Under the pieces are notes generated by a model that saw only the letters and a program-made list of their open reading frames with translations, searched no databases and was not told the origin of the DNA. Shown here piece by piece: positions 8,750-17,275 of a stretch of DNA of 64,000 nucleotides. Position 1 is the first letter of the stretch. Every line of letters begins with the position of its first letter. Source of the DNA: Bremerella cremea (GTDB taxonomy: Bacteria; Planctomycetota; Planctomycetia; Pirellulales; Pirellulaceae). The stretch covers positions 620,001-684,000 of the forward strand of contig NZ_QPEX01000010.1 in NCBI RefSeq assembly GCF_003335505.1, written 5' to 3'. A program made the translations under genes and the position numbers.

Positions 8750-10159
8750 ATGCAAGCTGTTCGTCTCTCCTGTTTCCTGCTTTTGCTCGGCCTGTTCGCT
8801 ACGCCTCTTGCGGCGGCTGAACGCCCCAACATCATCGTGGTCTTCATCGACGACATGGGCTGGGGAGACTTCTCTTGCTTTGGCAACGAAGATGCCACGA
8901 CCGAGAATTGTGATCGGCTGGCGGCGGAAGGAATTCGATTCGCGCAGTTCTATGTCAACTCGCCGATCTGCTCGCCATCGCGAACAGCGATCTCGACGGG
9001 CCAATATCCGCAGCGGTGGAAGATTTCCTCCTACCTCGCTAACCGCGAGCTGAACGAAAAACGGGGGATGGCCCAGTGGCTCGATCCTGCGGCCCCGATG
9101 CTGGCTCGCATGCTGCACAACGCTGGCTACGCGACCGGTCACTTCGGAAAATGGCACATGGGCGGACAACGTGATGTCGGCGAGGCTCCTCTGATCACGG
9201 AATATGGTTTCGACGATTCGCTGACCAACTTCGAAGGACTCGGCGACCGCGTGTTGGCCGAACTCGATGCCTACGATGGCAAGGAGCCCAAATTGTGGAC
9301 GCTCGGTTCCGATAAGCTGGGACGAGGTGAAATCTTCTGGGAGAAGCGTTCCAAGGTCACGCAGCGTTTCGTCGATGGTGCCATCGAATTCATCCAAGAA
9401 GCCGAAGCCAAGGACCAGCCGTTCTATATCAACGTGTGGCCAGACGATGTTCATTCCCCTTTCTTCCCGCCGAAAGAACGCCGAGGGGATGCCTCGAAAC
9501 GGCAGCTTTATTTAGGCGTGCTCGAAACGATGGACGAGCAACTTGGTACGTTGTTCGACTTCATCAAGAACGACGAGAAGCTAAAGAACAACACGCTCAT
9601 CGTGATGTGTTCTGATAACGGTCCTGAACTGGGCGCTGGCTCGGCGGGACATCTGCGCGGTCATAAGACCACCTTGTACGAAGGAGGCATCCGTTCTCCC
9701 TTGGTGGTTTGGGGACCAGGCCTGATTGATGCCGCACACACCGGCACAACCAACGAAGAGTCGATCTTTGCGGCCTACGACTTGGTGCCGAGCCTCTTGG
9801 CGGTCGCTGGGGTGAAAGTTCCGTCGGAAGTTAACTTCGACGGTCAAGCATTACCGGGCGTGCTGCTGGGCACCACAACCGAATCGCACAACGGACCGAT
9901 CTGCTTCCGCCGCCCGCCAGATCGTCCGGAAATTCAAAAGAAGCAACTTCCCGATCTGGCCGTACGTGAAGGCAAATGGAAACTCCTTTGCAGTTACGAT
10001 GGTGGCGACGTCGAGCTTTACAACCTGGAAAAGAACCCAGGCGAACGTAAAAACGTAGCCGAGAAGCATCCTGCGATTGTCGAACGTTTAAAGAGCACGG
10101 TCCTCGCTTGGCACCAGGAAATGCCCGCCGATAACGGCGCCGACTGGGAACCGAAGTAA
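8750..10159 (+). CDS. Secreted sulfatase
   Basis: A 469-residue arylsulfatase-like hydrolase. A signal peptide covers residues 1-23 (LLLLGLFATPLAAA), so it is exported. The formylglycine motif is CSPSR at residues 74-78, with Cys74 to be oxidised by a formylglycine-generating enzyme. Asp34 and Asp35 (FIDDMGWGD) are metal ligands, and FGKWHMGG supplies the Lys/His pair near the active site. Length is normal for the S1 sulfatase family. Planctomycetes carry many such enzymes to desulfate algal polysaccharides; the exact substrate is not predictable. The ATG at 8750 has AAAGGA upstream and gives a clean signal peptide; the longer TTG-started frame at 8705 does not. No FGE or glycoside hydrolase gene lies next to it. 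Confidence 0.93.
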   Translation: MQAVRLSCFLLLLGLFATPLAAAERPNIIVVFIDDMGWGDFSCFGNEDATTENCDRLAAEGIRFAQFYVNSPICSPSRTAISTGQYPQRWKISSYLANRELNEKRGMAQWLDPAAPMLARMLHNAGYATGHFGKWHMGGQRDVGEAPLITEYGFDDSLTNFEGLGDRVLAELDAYDGKEPKLWTLGSDKLGRGEIFWEKRSKVTQRFVDGAIEFIQEAEAKDQPFYINVWPDDVHSPFFPPKERRGDASKRQLYLGVLETMDEQLGTLFDFIKNDEKLKNNTLIVMCSDNGPELGAGSAGHLRGHKTTLYEGGIRSPLVVWGPGLIDAAHTGTTNEESIFAAYDLVPSLLAVAGVKVPSEVNFDGQALPGVLLGTTTESHNGPICFRRPPDRPEIQKKQLPDLAVREGKWKLLCSYDGGDVELYNLEKNPGERKNVAEKHPAIVERLKSTVLAWHQEMPADNGADWEPK

Positions 10160-10241
10160 AGATCAGGCGTCGATGATGGAACACCATTTGCAGCCTTTTT
10201 CCTTAGTGAACGTCACGTTCTGCAATAGAAGGAGAGAGATC

Positions 10242-10577
10242 ATGCAATCGATTAACGCTGATCAATTGAAAACGAAACAGAACCAAGGTGTGCGATTAAC
10301 ATTGATTAATACGTTAAGTGAAGACAATTTCGCGCAGAAGGAAATCCCTGGTTCTATCAACATTCCCCTCGAATCCAGCGACTTCGAGCAGCGAGTACAA
10401 CAGACGCTGGGCGGGAAGAACCAGCCTGTGGTTGTTTACTGCGCAAACGCTGAGTGCCCATCGTCCACCAAGGCAGCCGAACGTCTAGACAGTGCCGGCT
10501 TCACCGAAGTCATGGACTTTGAAGGGGGCGCCAAGGAGTGGCAGGAACAAGGTGGCCAGTTAGCCCATGCTTCCTGA
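10242..10577 (+). CDS. Single-domain rhodanese-like protein
   Basis: A 111-residue rhodanese-fold protein. The active-site loop is VVYCANAECPSS, with the catalytic Cys in YCANAEC and a second Cys five residues on. The C-terminal GFTEVMDFEGGAKEWQEQG is the usual rhodanese ending. Such proteins carry persulfide sulfur between donors and acceptors in the cytosol; no signal peptide is present. The start at 10242 has a strong AAGGAG. It lies downstream of the sulfatase on the same strand, about 80 nt away, and could share its transcript, but a functional link is not evident. The partner and acceptor are unknown. Confidence 0.88.
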   Translation: MQSINADQLKTKQNQGVRLTLINTLSEDNFAQKEIPGSINIPLESSDFEQRVQQTLGGKNQPVVVYCANAECPSSTKAAERLDSAGFTEVMDFEGGAKEWQEQGGQLAHAS

Positions 10578-10603
10578 ACGCTCGATCTTGAAGCGGAGAA
10601 ACG

Positions 10604-10644
10604 AAAAAGGGGCGTCCTGTGAAAAGGACGCCCCTTTATTTTTT
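10604..10644. terminator. Bidirectional intrinsic terminator
   Basis: AAAGGGGCGTCC (10606-10617) and GGACGCCCCTTT (10626-10637) form a 12-bp perfect stem with an 8-nt loop. It is followed by ATTTTTT on the plus strand and flanked by AAAAA on the other side. It lies between the 3' ends of the rhodanese gene and the convergent alpha-2-macroglobulin gene and can serve both. Confidence 0.9.
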
Positions 10645-10661
10645 GCTCATACGAAAGCTTG

Positions 10662-13600
10662 TTACGGCTTCGCGGGCAGGTCAGCAATCTTGACCTTCAT
10701 CTCATCCGAGTTGCCGACCAGTTCCGGAGCGTACATGGCCTGGGCGATCGCCGGCAAGGCGCTAAACTTACCCGGGATCTCGGCTCGCAAACGATAGGTG
10801 ATCGTATGCTTGCCGCGTGGCAGTTGCCGCACGAAGAAGGTTACGCGTTCGTCGCGAAGTTGCATATAGGCCCCTAACGAGTTCCCGTTGTAACCGCTCA
10901 GCAAGTTCACCGCTTCAAACCCTGCCGCTTTTTGATCCTCGAACATGACATACTCATAGTCGTTCTTCGATTCGATTACCAAATCGATCTCGACCAGGTC
11001 GCCACTGGTAATCTGCGACTCGTTTTCGAGGAGCGTTCGCGTGTACTTCTCGACCTTTTGCTGCAAAGCCTGACCACGATCGCCGACTGCTCGTACCGTG
11101 GCATCTTCATCTCGATCGAGACGATAAAACCGCCGTTCGACTTTCACTTCCAAGCCAGCCTTGGTGATGAAGTTCTCTAGCGTGAAGTTCGTCAGGTAGG
11201 CACTGTAGTAGACTGGGCCGCTTCCTTTGCGACGTAGTTCGACTTTGTGCTGACCATCAGTCACTTGCAGGCCGGTCAGTTCAACCGTGTTGTCCACCAG
11301 GAAGAGGTTCTCTTTGGTGAACTCGGTCTCGGCTTTCTTCTCGCCATCGACGAAAATCTCTACCGTCATTTCCGGATTCAATTCACCGGTGGCCCGCAGG
11401 TAGTCGGCCATCGCCTCGACACACAGCGCCGTGTCGCGGGTCGACTTCCAGTAGGTAGCGTGCTTCCGGTTATTGAGCAGGTACTTCACCATCCGGCGAG
11501 CGGTCACGTTCTGGGGGTCGGTCGCGGCCAACAGTTTCAAATAGTAGGCGTTCGCCTCAATCGGATCGCCATACCAGTTCCACCAGTAATTGTCCGCGCC
11601 CATCTTCAGATAGGCCGTTTCGTTCTCGACATCGGTCACAACGTACTGATCTAAGTTACGCCGCACCATGGCCAGCTTTTCTTGATCGCCGACTTGATGC
11701 AAAGCGAGGGCGAAAATGGCGTTGGCATAAACCGTAAGGTTCGTCCGATCGCGATACAGGAAGCCACGCATCGCGGGGTTATCGTGCTTCATCTCGGCCA
11801 ATACGCCGTAGACCATCGCATCGAGATTGCTGGCCTGAGACTTCCAAGGATCTTTCATTTCGTCGGCATTTTGCAGCTTCTGAACTTCCTGATTCTGGTA
11901 GTTGATCAGCCACTGCTTGCCACGTTCGATCGTATCAGGCACAACCGCCGCGCCGTTCCGCTGGGCGATTTCTAATCCCCGCACAACAACGGCAGTGGTA
12001 TGCGGATAGCTCCGTTCGTTGTAGCCAGAGAACCAGCCCCAACCGCCATCGGCGTTTTGCATTTCGGTCAAACGCTGCACGCCTGCTTTGACCATCTTTT
12101 CCAGTTCGGCATCGTCGAAAACGGGGTTCTTTAATTGGTGGTCTCTCCGACCGGCATTCCAATCTTGGTTGCGTTCGTCCGGGTCACCGATTTCCTGAGC
12201 GTTCAAATTGTTTTGATGCTCGGCAATCGACTTCAAATCGATCCCCATTTCTCCCAGCACCTTCCGCGTGATCACGGTTGGCACGAAACGATTCAACGTT
12301 TGCTCGGTGCAGCCATAAGGATAATCAACCAGGTACGGCAACGCTTCGACCATCGAGGCCGCCAAGCTGGGCGAGTAACGCACGATCAAGCGAGAATCTT
12401 CTGGGCGGCGATCTTGAGGCACGTTGATCAGGAACGACTGGACGTTGTTTTCTGGCTGAACGGTGCCTGCCCACGATTCCGTCTTCAGCATTCCATGGAT
12501 ATAAACCGGGAAGCTCTGCTGCATGGCGTCCGATTCTTCATCGGTTAGCGCCTTCATCGTGATCGTCGCTTCCCCTTCGCCGATGACGTTCACCGTCCAG
12601 TCGACGCGAACTTCCCCGCCAGCTGGGATCGTTACTTTTTGCGTCAGCGGATTCTCGCTGGTCATCAGCTTGCTGGGGATGTCCAGCGAAACGGTTGCCG
12701 TCTTCTCACTCGCCAGGTAGTTATGCACGATCGCCGATAAAACGACTTCGTCCGTTTGCACAAAGTAACGCGGAGCTTGCAGGCGAATGATCAGGTTCTT
12801 ACGGGTGATCACTTCACTTTCCGCCGACCCCACCTTTGTCCCCTGCCCCATCGCCCAACTGCGAATCTTCCAAGTCGTCAGATTCTGAGGCATGGTCAGC
12901 GAGAGTTCGGCCTCTCCCTTCTCGTTTGTTTCGATCGAAGCCGCCCACAAGGCGGTGTCGGCGAAGTTAGAACGGATGGTTGGTTCCACTAAATCCATTT
13001 GGCCGTCAGAGGCATCTTGCTTGTCGGCACCGGCCATCACGCCTTCAGCCATTTCTGCTGCCGGAGCTGCTGACATGGGCATCGCAGAATCCATCATCAT
13101 CCCCTTGGCCATCGCGCGGCCAGCGGCCAAGCCTTGAAAGCGGGTCACGCCTCTGCCGCCACCCATACCAAATCCCATTGCTTGGTCTTCGACAACGGAA
13201 CTGCTTAGCTCGTCGGCCACACTGTTGCCAAAAATCCCGAGGAAATTCAGCGGCACTTGATCTTTGGGGATCAAGTTATAGGTGTACAAGCTCAAGCTGT
13301 CTTCGGTGCTGGGGTGGTGATGTCGGCGCCACTTCCAGAAGAACGCTTTAATGTCCGGCACGTTGGATCCGCCGCTGATGTATTCAACCGATTTGTCGTA
13401 CATCGTCAGCACCGTCGAACCGACAAACGGCTCACCGGTCTCGTCGGTTAGCTTCAGCTTGATCTTCCCTTCGCTGCCAGGCAGATAATCCTTAGCGTCG
13501 GTTTCGACCTGCAGATCGAGGACGCGGGTTTCTGGCGGAACGACAATTTCTTTCGTTTCGTCGTGAACCGTAGCATCGGAAATCGTAACCGCTTCGACAA

Positions 13601-16600
13601 AGAAGTTTGGCATATCCTTCTTCAGCACGGCGATATCGTACACGGTGCTCTTGCCGGTCAAACGAATCGTCTTGGGTGGCAAGTAAACTCCGTTCGAAGG
13701 CCGCACGAAAAGCAGCACCGTGCTGCCGACGCGGTCGGTATTGATCTGCAAACGAATCGTGTCTCCCGCTTCGTATTGCTTCTTATCAGGGATCAATTCC
13801 AAAGCATTGAAGCGATACTGCGAACCGTCGAAACCTTGCCCACGAATCGTAAAGATGTAGCCACCTTCTTCTGTGTGGCCTGCTTCGTCGGTCACTTCCA
13901 GACTCAACCGATATTGGCCAGGGGCAGAGGCATCCATCGTCTGCGAGACGTCCCCTCGCCCGGTCATGGCAAGGTTCCACGATTGAACTTCGGTTTCGAT
14001 AGGCTGGTTCTTTTCGTCGTAGGTGATCTTCAGCAGCTTCAACACACCTTTCCCGGCAACATCGCGCGAGTCGAGTGTTTGCGCCAGGAAATGGGCGTGG
14101 ATGGTGTCTCCCACGGTGTAGTAGCCACGATCGACCCAGGTATAAACCTTGAACGGTTCGCGGGCGACCAGCACTTTGCCGCTGCCGACGATCGTACGTC
14201 GCGATTGGTCGCGAACTTCAGCGGTGATGGTGTATTGATGGTCGGAATCACTATGCAGGGCCTTGGCGAGGGCCGTGTCGATCTCGACTTCAATCGATCC
14301 ATCTTCGCCAATTTCAACCTCTTGCTCGGCCACCAGCTCTGGCGGATTATTCGACCAGCCAATCCAGAAAGGTGCTGGACGCATACAGCCAACCCAACGC
14401 GAGTAGCCAGGATACCAAGGATAGTCGTAAGCAAACCACCAATACCCGTTGCCGTAACACCAGTCCCACTGCGCGGTCGGGTACCAATGCTTGTTGAACT
14501 CGGAACGCTGAATCTTGTACTTCACGGTGGCGTTGGTTACTGGCGAACCGAAGTAGTATTTGGCGGTGATCTTCGCGGTCACCTTCTCGCCCAGTTCCAC
14601 CGGCTTTTCAGGGGCCTCGACGGTAACTTCAAACTCGGGCTTCTTGTACTCTTCAATCCGGAAGGGAACGCTGCCGTGCGGGGTTAACAAACGGTACTGG
14701 CCCAGCTTGGCGTCGCTGGGGATTTCCCACTCGGCGTCGACGCCCCCATATTGATCCGCTGGCAACTGCTTGACGAAGACCGAGTTGTTCAGCGGATCGC
14801 GCAGTTCGACACGAATCGTTTTGCCGGCAAAGTTACTGACGTCACCTTGGTCGTACTTCGCCGTCCGCGTCCAGAACTTGTACTTCATCGTTTGGTTCGG
14901 ACGATAGACAGGACGGTCGGTAATGCCGTAGCTCCGAACCTGGTTGTACTGATCGTCGTGCCGCTGCTGATACCAAATATGCTGGAAGCCGAGAAACGCC
15001 AGGCGTCCTCCTTCGGTCCGGGCAATCGTGAGAAATTGATACTGAAGCGGCAGTTGGTCTTGTCCGAGCGTGATCTGTCCGTCGGAGTTCGTAAACTCAG
15101 CGAAATCCTTGGTCAGCACCCTGAACCGATTCTGACCATTTACTTGCTCGATCTTGTAGCCGAAGAACTCGACATTCGCCTTTTCAATCGGCTTGCCATC
15201 GACCGCATCCGCCACGTAGTACAGCTTTTCCTTATCAAGCTGTTTGCTGACGATGGCCGTATCGGCAACCCAGACGACCGCCTTGCAGATGTTGCCATCG
15301 TGCATCTTGGCCGTCACCATGTAAGCCCCAGCGTTGTTCAAAGGAGCATGAATGTCGATGCGGCGATCCATGTGGTTCGGGCGTGGATCGAGTTTGACGC
15401 TCCACTCGGCAACCTTTTGACCGAGATAATCCTCTCCGCCATCTTCAAACAAAATCTTCTCGCCGATCTGCTGCAACTGCATTTTTTGGTAATCGAGCTG
15501 GCGAGGATTCGATTTCAAATACTGCTTCACATCCGAAAGCAGTTTGTCGATCTTGATTTCGTTAGCCGTCAGGATGACTTCTTTCCCGTTGCGGAACAGA
15601 TACTGCAGCGTCACCCCTTGGCCGGCGGCTTGCACTTTGCCCCCTTGAAATTGGCCCAGGTTATCGACGATTTGGTCTAAACGCTGCTGGCGATAGTTGT
15701 TATTTCCCTTGCCCACATTGGCAATCGCGGCGCGCCACGTTTCTGCGGCTTGAGGGTATTGCCGCCGATTTTCAAAGACCGCAGCCAGGTTGTCGTAGGC
15801 TTGCGATCGCAGCTTGGCTTTGTCGGCAATTACCTTCTGCCACACGCGAATGTGGTTGAACTCGTCCGGCAATTCAAACCGCTTGATGCCGGTCGCCAGG
15901 CGAGCGATCGTTTCGTTCTCTTTCAACGTTACCAACTGCAAGAGTTGCGGCGTGGCGTCTTCCTCGTCTGAGTTGGATCGAGCAGCAAAGAACCACCGGT
16001 ACTGCTGTAGCGTGTTCACGCCGAACTGCGATTGTAAAAAGCTGGCCCACTGTAGCTGCACTTCGTCGACCCGCTGGGCGTTGTATTTGCCGACCTGTTG
16101 CATGGCCCAACGCATTCGTTGGCCATCGTTTTTCGCAGCATCCCAGCTCTCGGGCAGGTAATAGTAGATGGGGTTTCCTGCTTCATCGACCGGAGCCCCT
16201 TGGTTGCTGCCGCCGAAGCTATACCCTTCTTCGTAGTCGGGCAACTCGTCAATGTCAGTCAAGTATTGCAGCTGCCAGGAACCACGACCAAAGTTGTCGT
16301 AGAGAAAGAAGTGACTGACCTCCAGATAAAGATCGGCCATGGCCGTGTCGGCTTGTTGCTGCTGGGCTAACTGCATCGCGGCAACATACAACTGCAAAGC
16401 GCGGACGCGATCGCGTTGGAAACTGTTGACACGCTTCCCCCCGCCACGCGACTGGCCACGCTCGAACTGGTTATCGTTGATCGAGCCCCAGTGGTCGAGC
16501 GAGGTATACTGCTTCGCCACCGCGGCCAGCACCTGCCAGTGGTCTTTTTGTGCTTTGGCTGTCTTTTCCAAAAAGGCATCAACGTCGGCGTAACGCCCCA

Positions 16601-16859
16601 GCCGCTGCAAACATTGAACCGGAATTCTCAGATTAAGGGCAAGGGCTTGCGGATCTTGCTGAGAGGAGAAGTAGATCTTTTCCGCCGCCTGGTAAGCTTC
16701 CTTAAAGTTGCCTTGCTGGGCAAGCGTTTCCATTTGTTTGATATCGGGGGCTTGTTGTTGTGCGTTGTTTTGCCCAATTCCTAGCCAAGCGACCATTACG
16801 GCGCCAAAGCAACATAAAATTGCGATAGGAATGGAGCGTGCGAACGAATAGTGATTCAT
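10662..16859 (-). CDS. Bacterial alpha-2-macroglobulin family protein with thioester
   Basis: A 2065-residue exported protein. An N-terminal hydrophobic segment (IPIAILCCFGAVMVAWLGI) acts as signal or anchor. A helical N-terminal region with TPR-like features covers roughly the first 500 residues, then the macroglobulin beta-domains begin. The thioester motif is YGCTEQ with Cys at about residue 1517, which can bond covalently to an attacking protease. Before it lies a Met/Ala/Gly-rich stretch (about 1223-1273, e.g. MGFGMGGGRG and AMAKGMMMDSAMPMSAAP), where a bait region would sit. A Trp/Tyr/Pro-rich insertion occurs at about 790-840. Bacterial A2Ms protect the periplasm from host or competitor proteases and often neighbour pbpC, which is not seen here. 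The ATG at 16859 has GAAGGA; an in-frame TTG lies five codons upstream. Confidence 0.92.
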   Translation of the reverse strand: MNHYSFARSIPIAILCCFGAVMVAWLGIGQNNAQQQAPDIKQMETLAQQGNFKEAYQAAEKIYFSSQQDPQALALNLRIPVQCLQRLGRYADVDAFLEKTAKAQKDHWQVLAAVAKQYTSLDHWGSINDNQFERGQSRGGGKRVNSFQRDRVRALQLYVAAMQLAQQQQADTAMADLYLEVSHFFLYDNFGRGSWQLQYLTDIDELPDYEEGYSFGGSNQGAPVDEAGNPIYYYLPESWDAAKNDGQRMRWAMQQVGKYNAQRVDEVQLQWASFLQSQFGVNTLQQYRWFFAARSNSDEEDATPQLLQLVTLKENETIARLATGIKRFELPDEFNHIRVWQKVIADKAKLRSQAYDNLAAVFENRRQYPQAAETWRAAIANVGKGNNNYRQQRLDQIVDNLGQFQGGKVQAAGQGVTLQYLFRNGKEVILTANEIKIDKLLSDVKQYLKSNPRQLDYQKMQLQQIGEKILFEDGGEDYLGQKVAEWSVKLDPRPNHMDRRIDIHAPLNNAGAYMVTAKMHDGNICKAVVWVADTAIVSKQLDKEKLYYVADAVDGKPIEKANVEFFGYKIEQVNGQNRFRVLTKDFAEFTNSDGQITLGQDQLPLQYQFLTIARTEGGRLAFLGFQHIWYQQRHDDQYNQVRSYGITDRPVYRPNQTMKYKFWTRTAKYDQGDVSNFAGKTIRVELRDPLNNSVFVKQLPADQYGGVDAEWEIPSDAKLGQYRLLTPHGSVPFRIEEYKKPEFEVTVEAPEKPVELGEKVTAKITAKYYFGSPVTNATVKYKIQRSEFNKHWYPTAQWDWCYGNGYWWFAYDYPWYPGYSRWVGCMRPAPFWIGWSNNPPELVAEQEVEIGEDGSIEVEIDTALAKALHSDSDHQYTITAEVRDQSRRTIVGSGKVLVAREPFKVYTWVDRGYYTVGDTIHAHFLAQTLDSRDVAGKGVLKLLKITYDEKNQPIETEVQSWNLAMTGRGDVSQTMDASAPGQYRLSLEVTDEAGHTEEGGYIFTIRGQGFDGSQYRFNALELIPDKKQYEAGDTIRLQINTDRVGSTVLLFVRPSNGVYLPPKTIRLTGKSTVYDIAVLKKDMPNFFVEAVTISDATVHDETKEIVVPPETRVLDLQVETDAKDYLPGSEGKIKLKLTDETGEPFVGSTVLTMYDKSVEYISGGSNVPDIKAFFWKWRRHHHPSTEDSLSLYTYNLIPKDQVPLNFLGIFGNSVADELSSSVVEDQAMGFGMGGGRGVTRFQGLAAGRAMAKGMMMDSAMPMSAAPAAEMAEGVMAGADKQDASDGQMDLVEPTIRSNFADTALWAASIETNEKGEAELSLTMPQNLTTWKIRSWAMGQGTKVGSAESEVITRKNLIIRLQAPRYFVQTDEVVLSAIVHNYLASEKTATVSLDIPSKLMTSENPLTQKVTIPAGGEVRVDWTVNVIGEGEATITMKALTDEESDAMQQSFPVYIHGMLKTESWAGTVQPENNVQSFLINVPQDRRPEDSRLIVRYSPSLAASMVEALPYLVDYPYGCTEQTLNRFVPTVITRKVLGEMGIDLKSIAEHQNNLNAQEIGDPDERNQDWNAGRRDHQLKNPVFDDAELEKMVKAGVQRLTEMQNADGGWGWFSGYNERSYPHTTAVVVRGLEIAQRNGAAVVPDTIERGKQWLINYQNQEVQKLQNADEMKDPWKSQASNLDAMVYGVLAEMKHDNPAMRGFLYRDRTNLTVYANAIFALALHQVGDQEKLAMVRRNLDQYVVTDVENETAYLKMGADNYWWNWYGDPIEANAYYLKLLAATDPQNVTARRMVKYLLNNRKHATYWKSTRDTALCVEAMADYLRATGELNPEMTVEIFVDGEKKAETEFTKENLFLVDNTVELTGLQVTDGQHKVELRRKGSGPVYYSAYLTNFTLENFITKAGLEVKVERRFYRLDRDEDATVRAVGDRGQALQQKVEKYTRTLLENESQITSGDLVEIDLVIESKNDYEYVMFEDQKAAGFEAVNLLSGYNGNSLGAYMQLRDERVTFFVRQLPRGKHTITYRLRAEIPGKFSALPAIAQAMYAPELVGNSDEMKVKIADLPAKP

Positions 16860-17275
16860 GGGGGCGTCCTTCAAGTGCTCTCGTCAATTGTTCCGGGGGT
16901 TGAGGGGATTTGCCTCGTCCTCAGCTAGACGAGTTCAAGCCATTTTGCGATTTCCGTAAATCCCAATTCCGGTCATATTTTCTCCCGGAACAATTTTAGG
17001 GAATTCCAAGATTTTTGCACTTCGTGGCGAATAAAGTAGGTTCAAGCGAAGCATCGGACTTTTCTGTTCCGATTTTTTTTCACGGCAGTACAATGGGTAG
17101 CTAAACACCACCCTGGCGAAGCATTCCCCGAGGAAGCCTGCCTCAACGGTTTTCGTGAAACCAAATCGGACGTCTCCTCGTCGGATACGACAGGGGCTCC
17201 CTGCCGCTTGTTGAATCAATCTGACTTGCGGCAAAATACCCTGAGAATCAACTTGCCTAATATGAGTGCCGAGGA
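16860..17275. other. Divergent intergenic region, about 415 bp
   Basis: This region separates the starts of the alpha-2-macroglobulin gene and the DnaJ-like membrane protein gene. It must hold both promoters. It is rich in A/T runs near 16965-17090 (for example TTTTTTTT at 17073-17080). I see no gene, repeat or structured RNA in it. Confidence 0.4.

Noticed and set aside
8642..9454. A minus-strand open frame opposite the sulfatase gene
   Set aside because: It is antisense to a well-supported sulfatase with signal peptide and active site.
13563..14687. A long plus-strand open frame (374 codons) inside the alpha-2-macroglobulin gene
   Set aside because: It is a shadow of the real minus-strand gene: no family features, no ribosome site and Arg/Gly/Leu composition typical of antisense frames.
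14751..15680. A second long plus-strand frame inside the alpha-2-macroglobulin gene
   Set aside because: No start or family evidence; it is the opposite strand of the same coding sequence.
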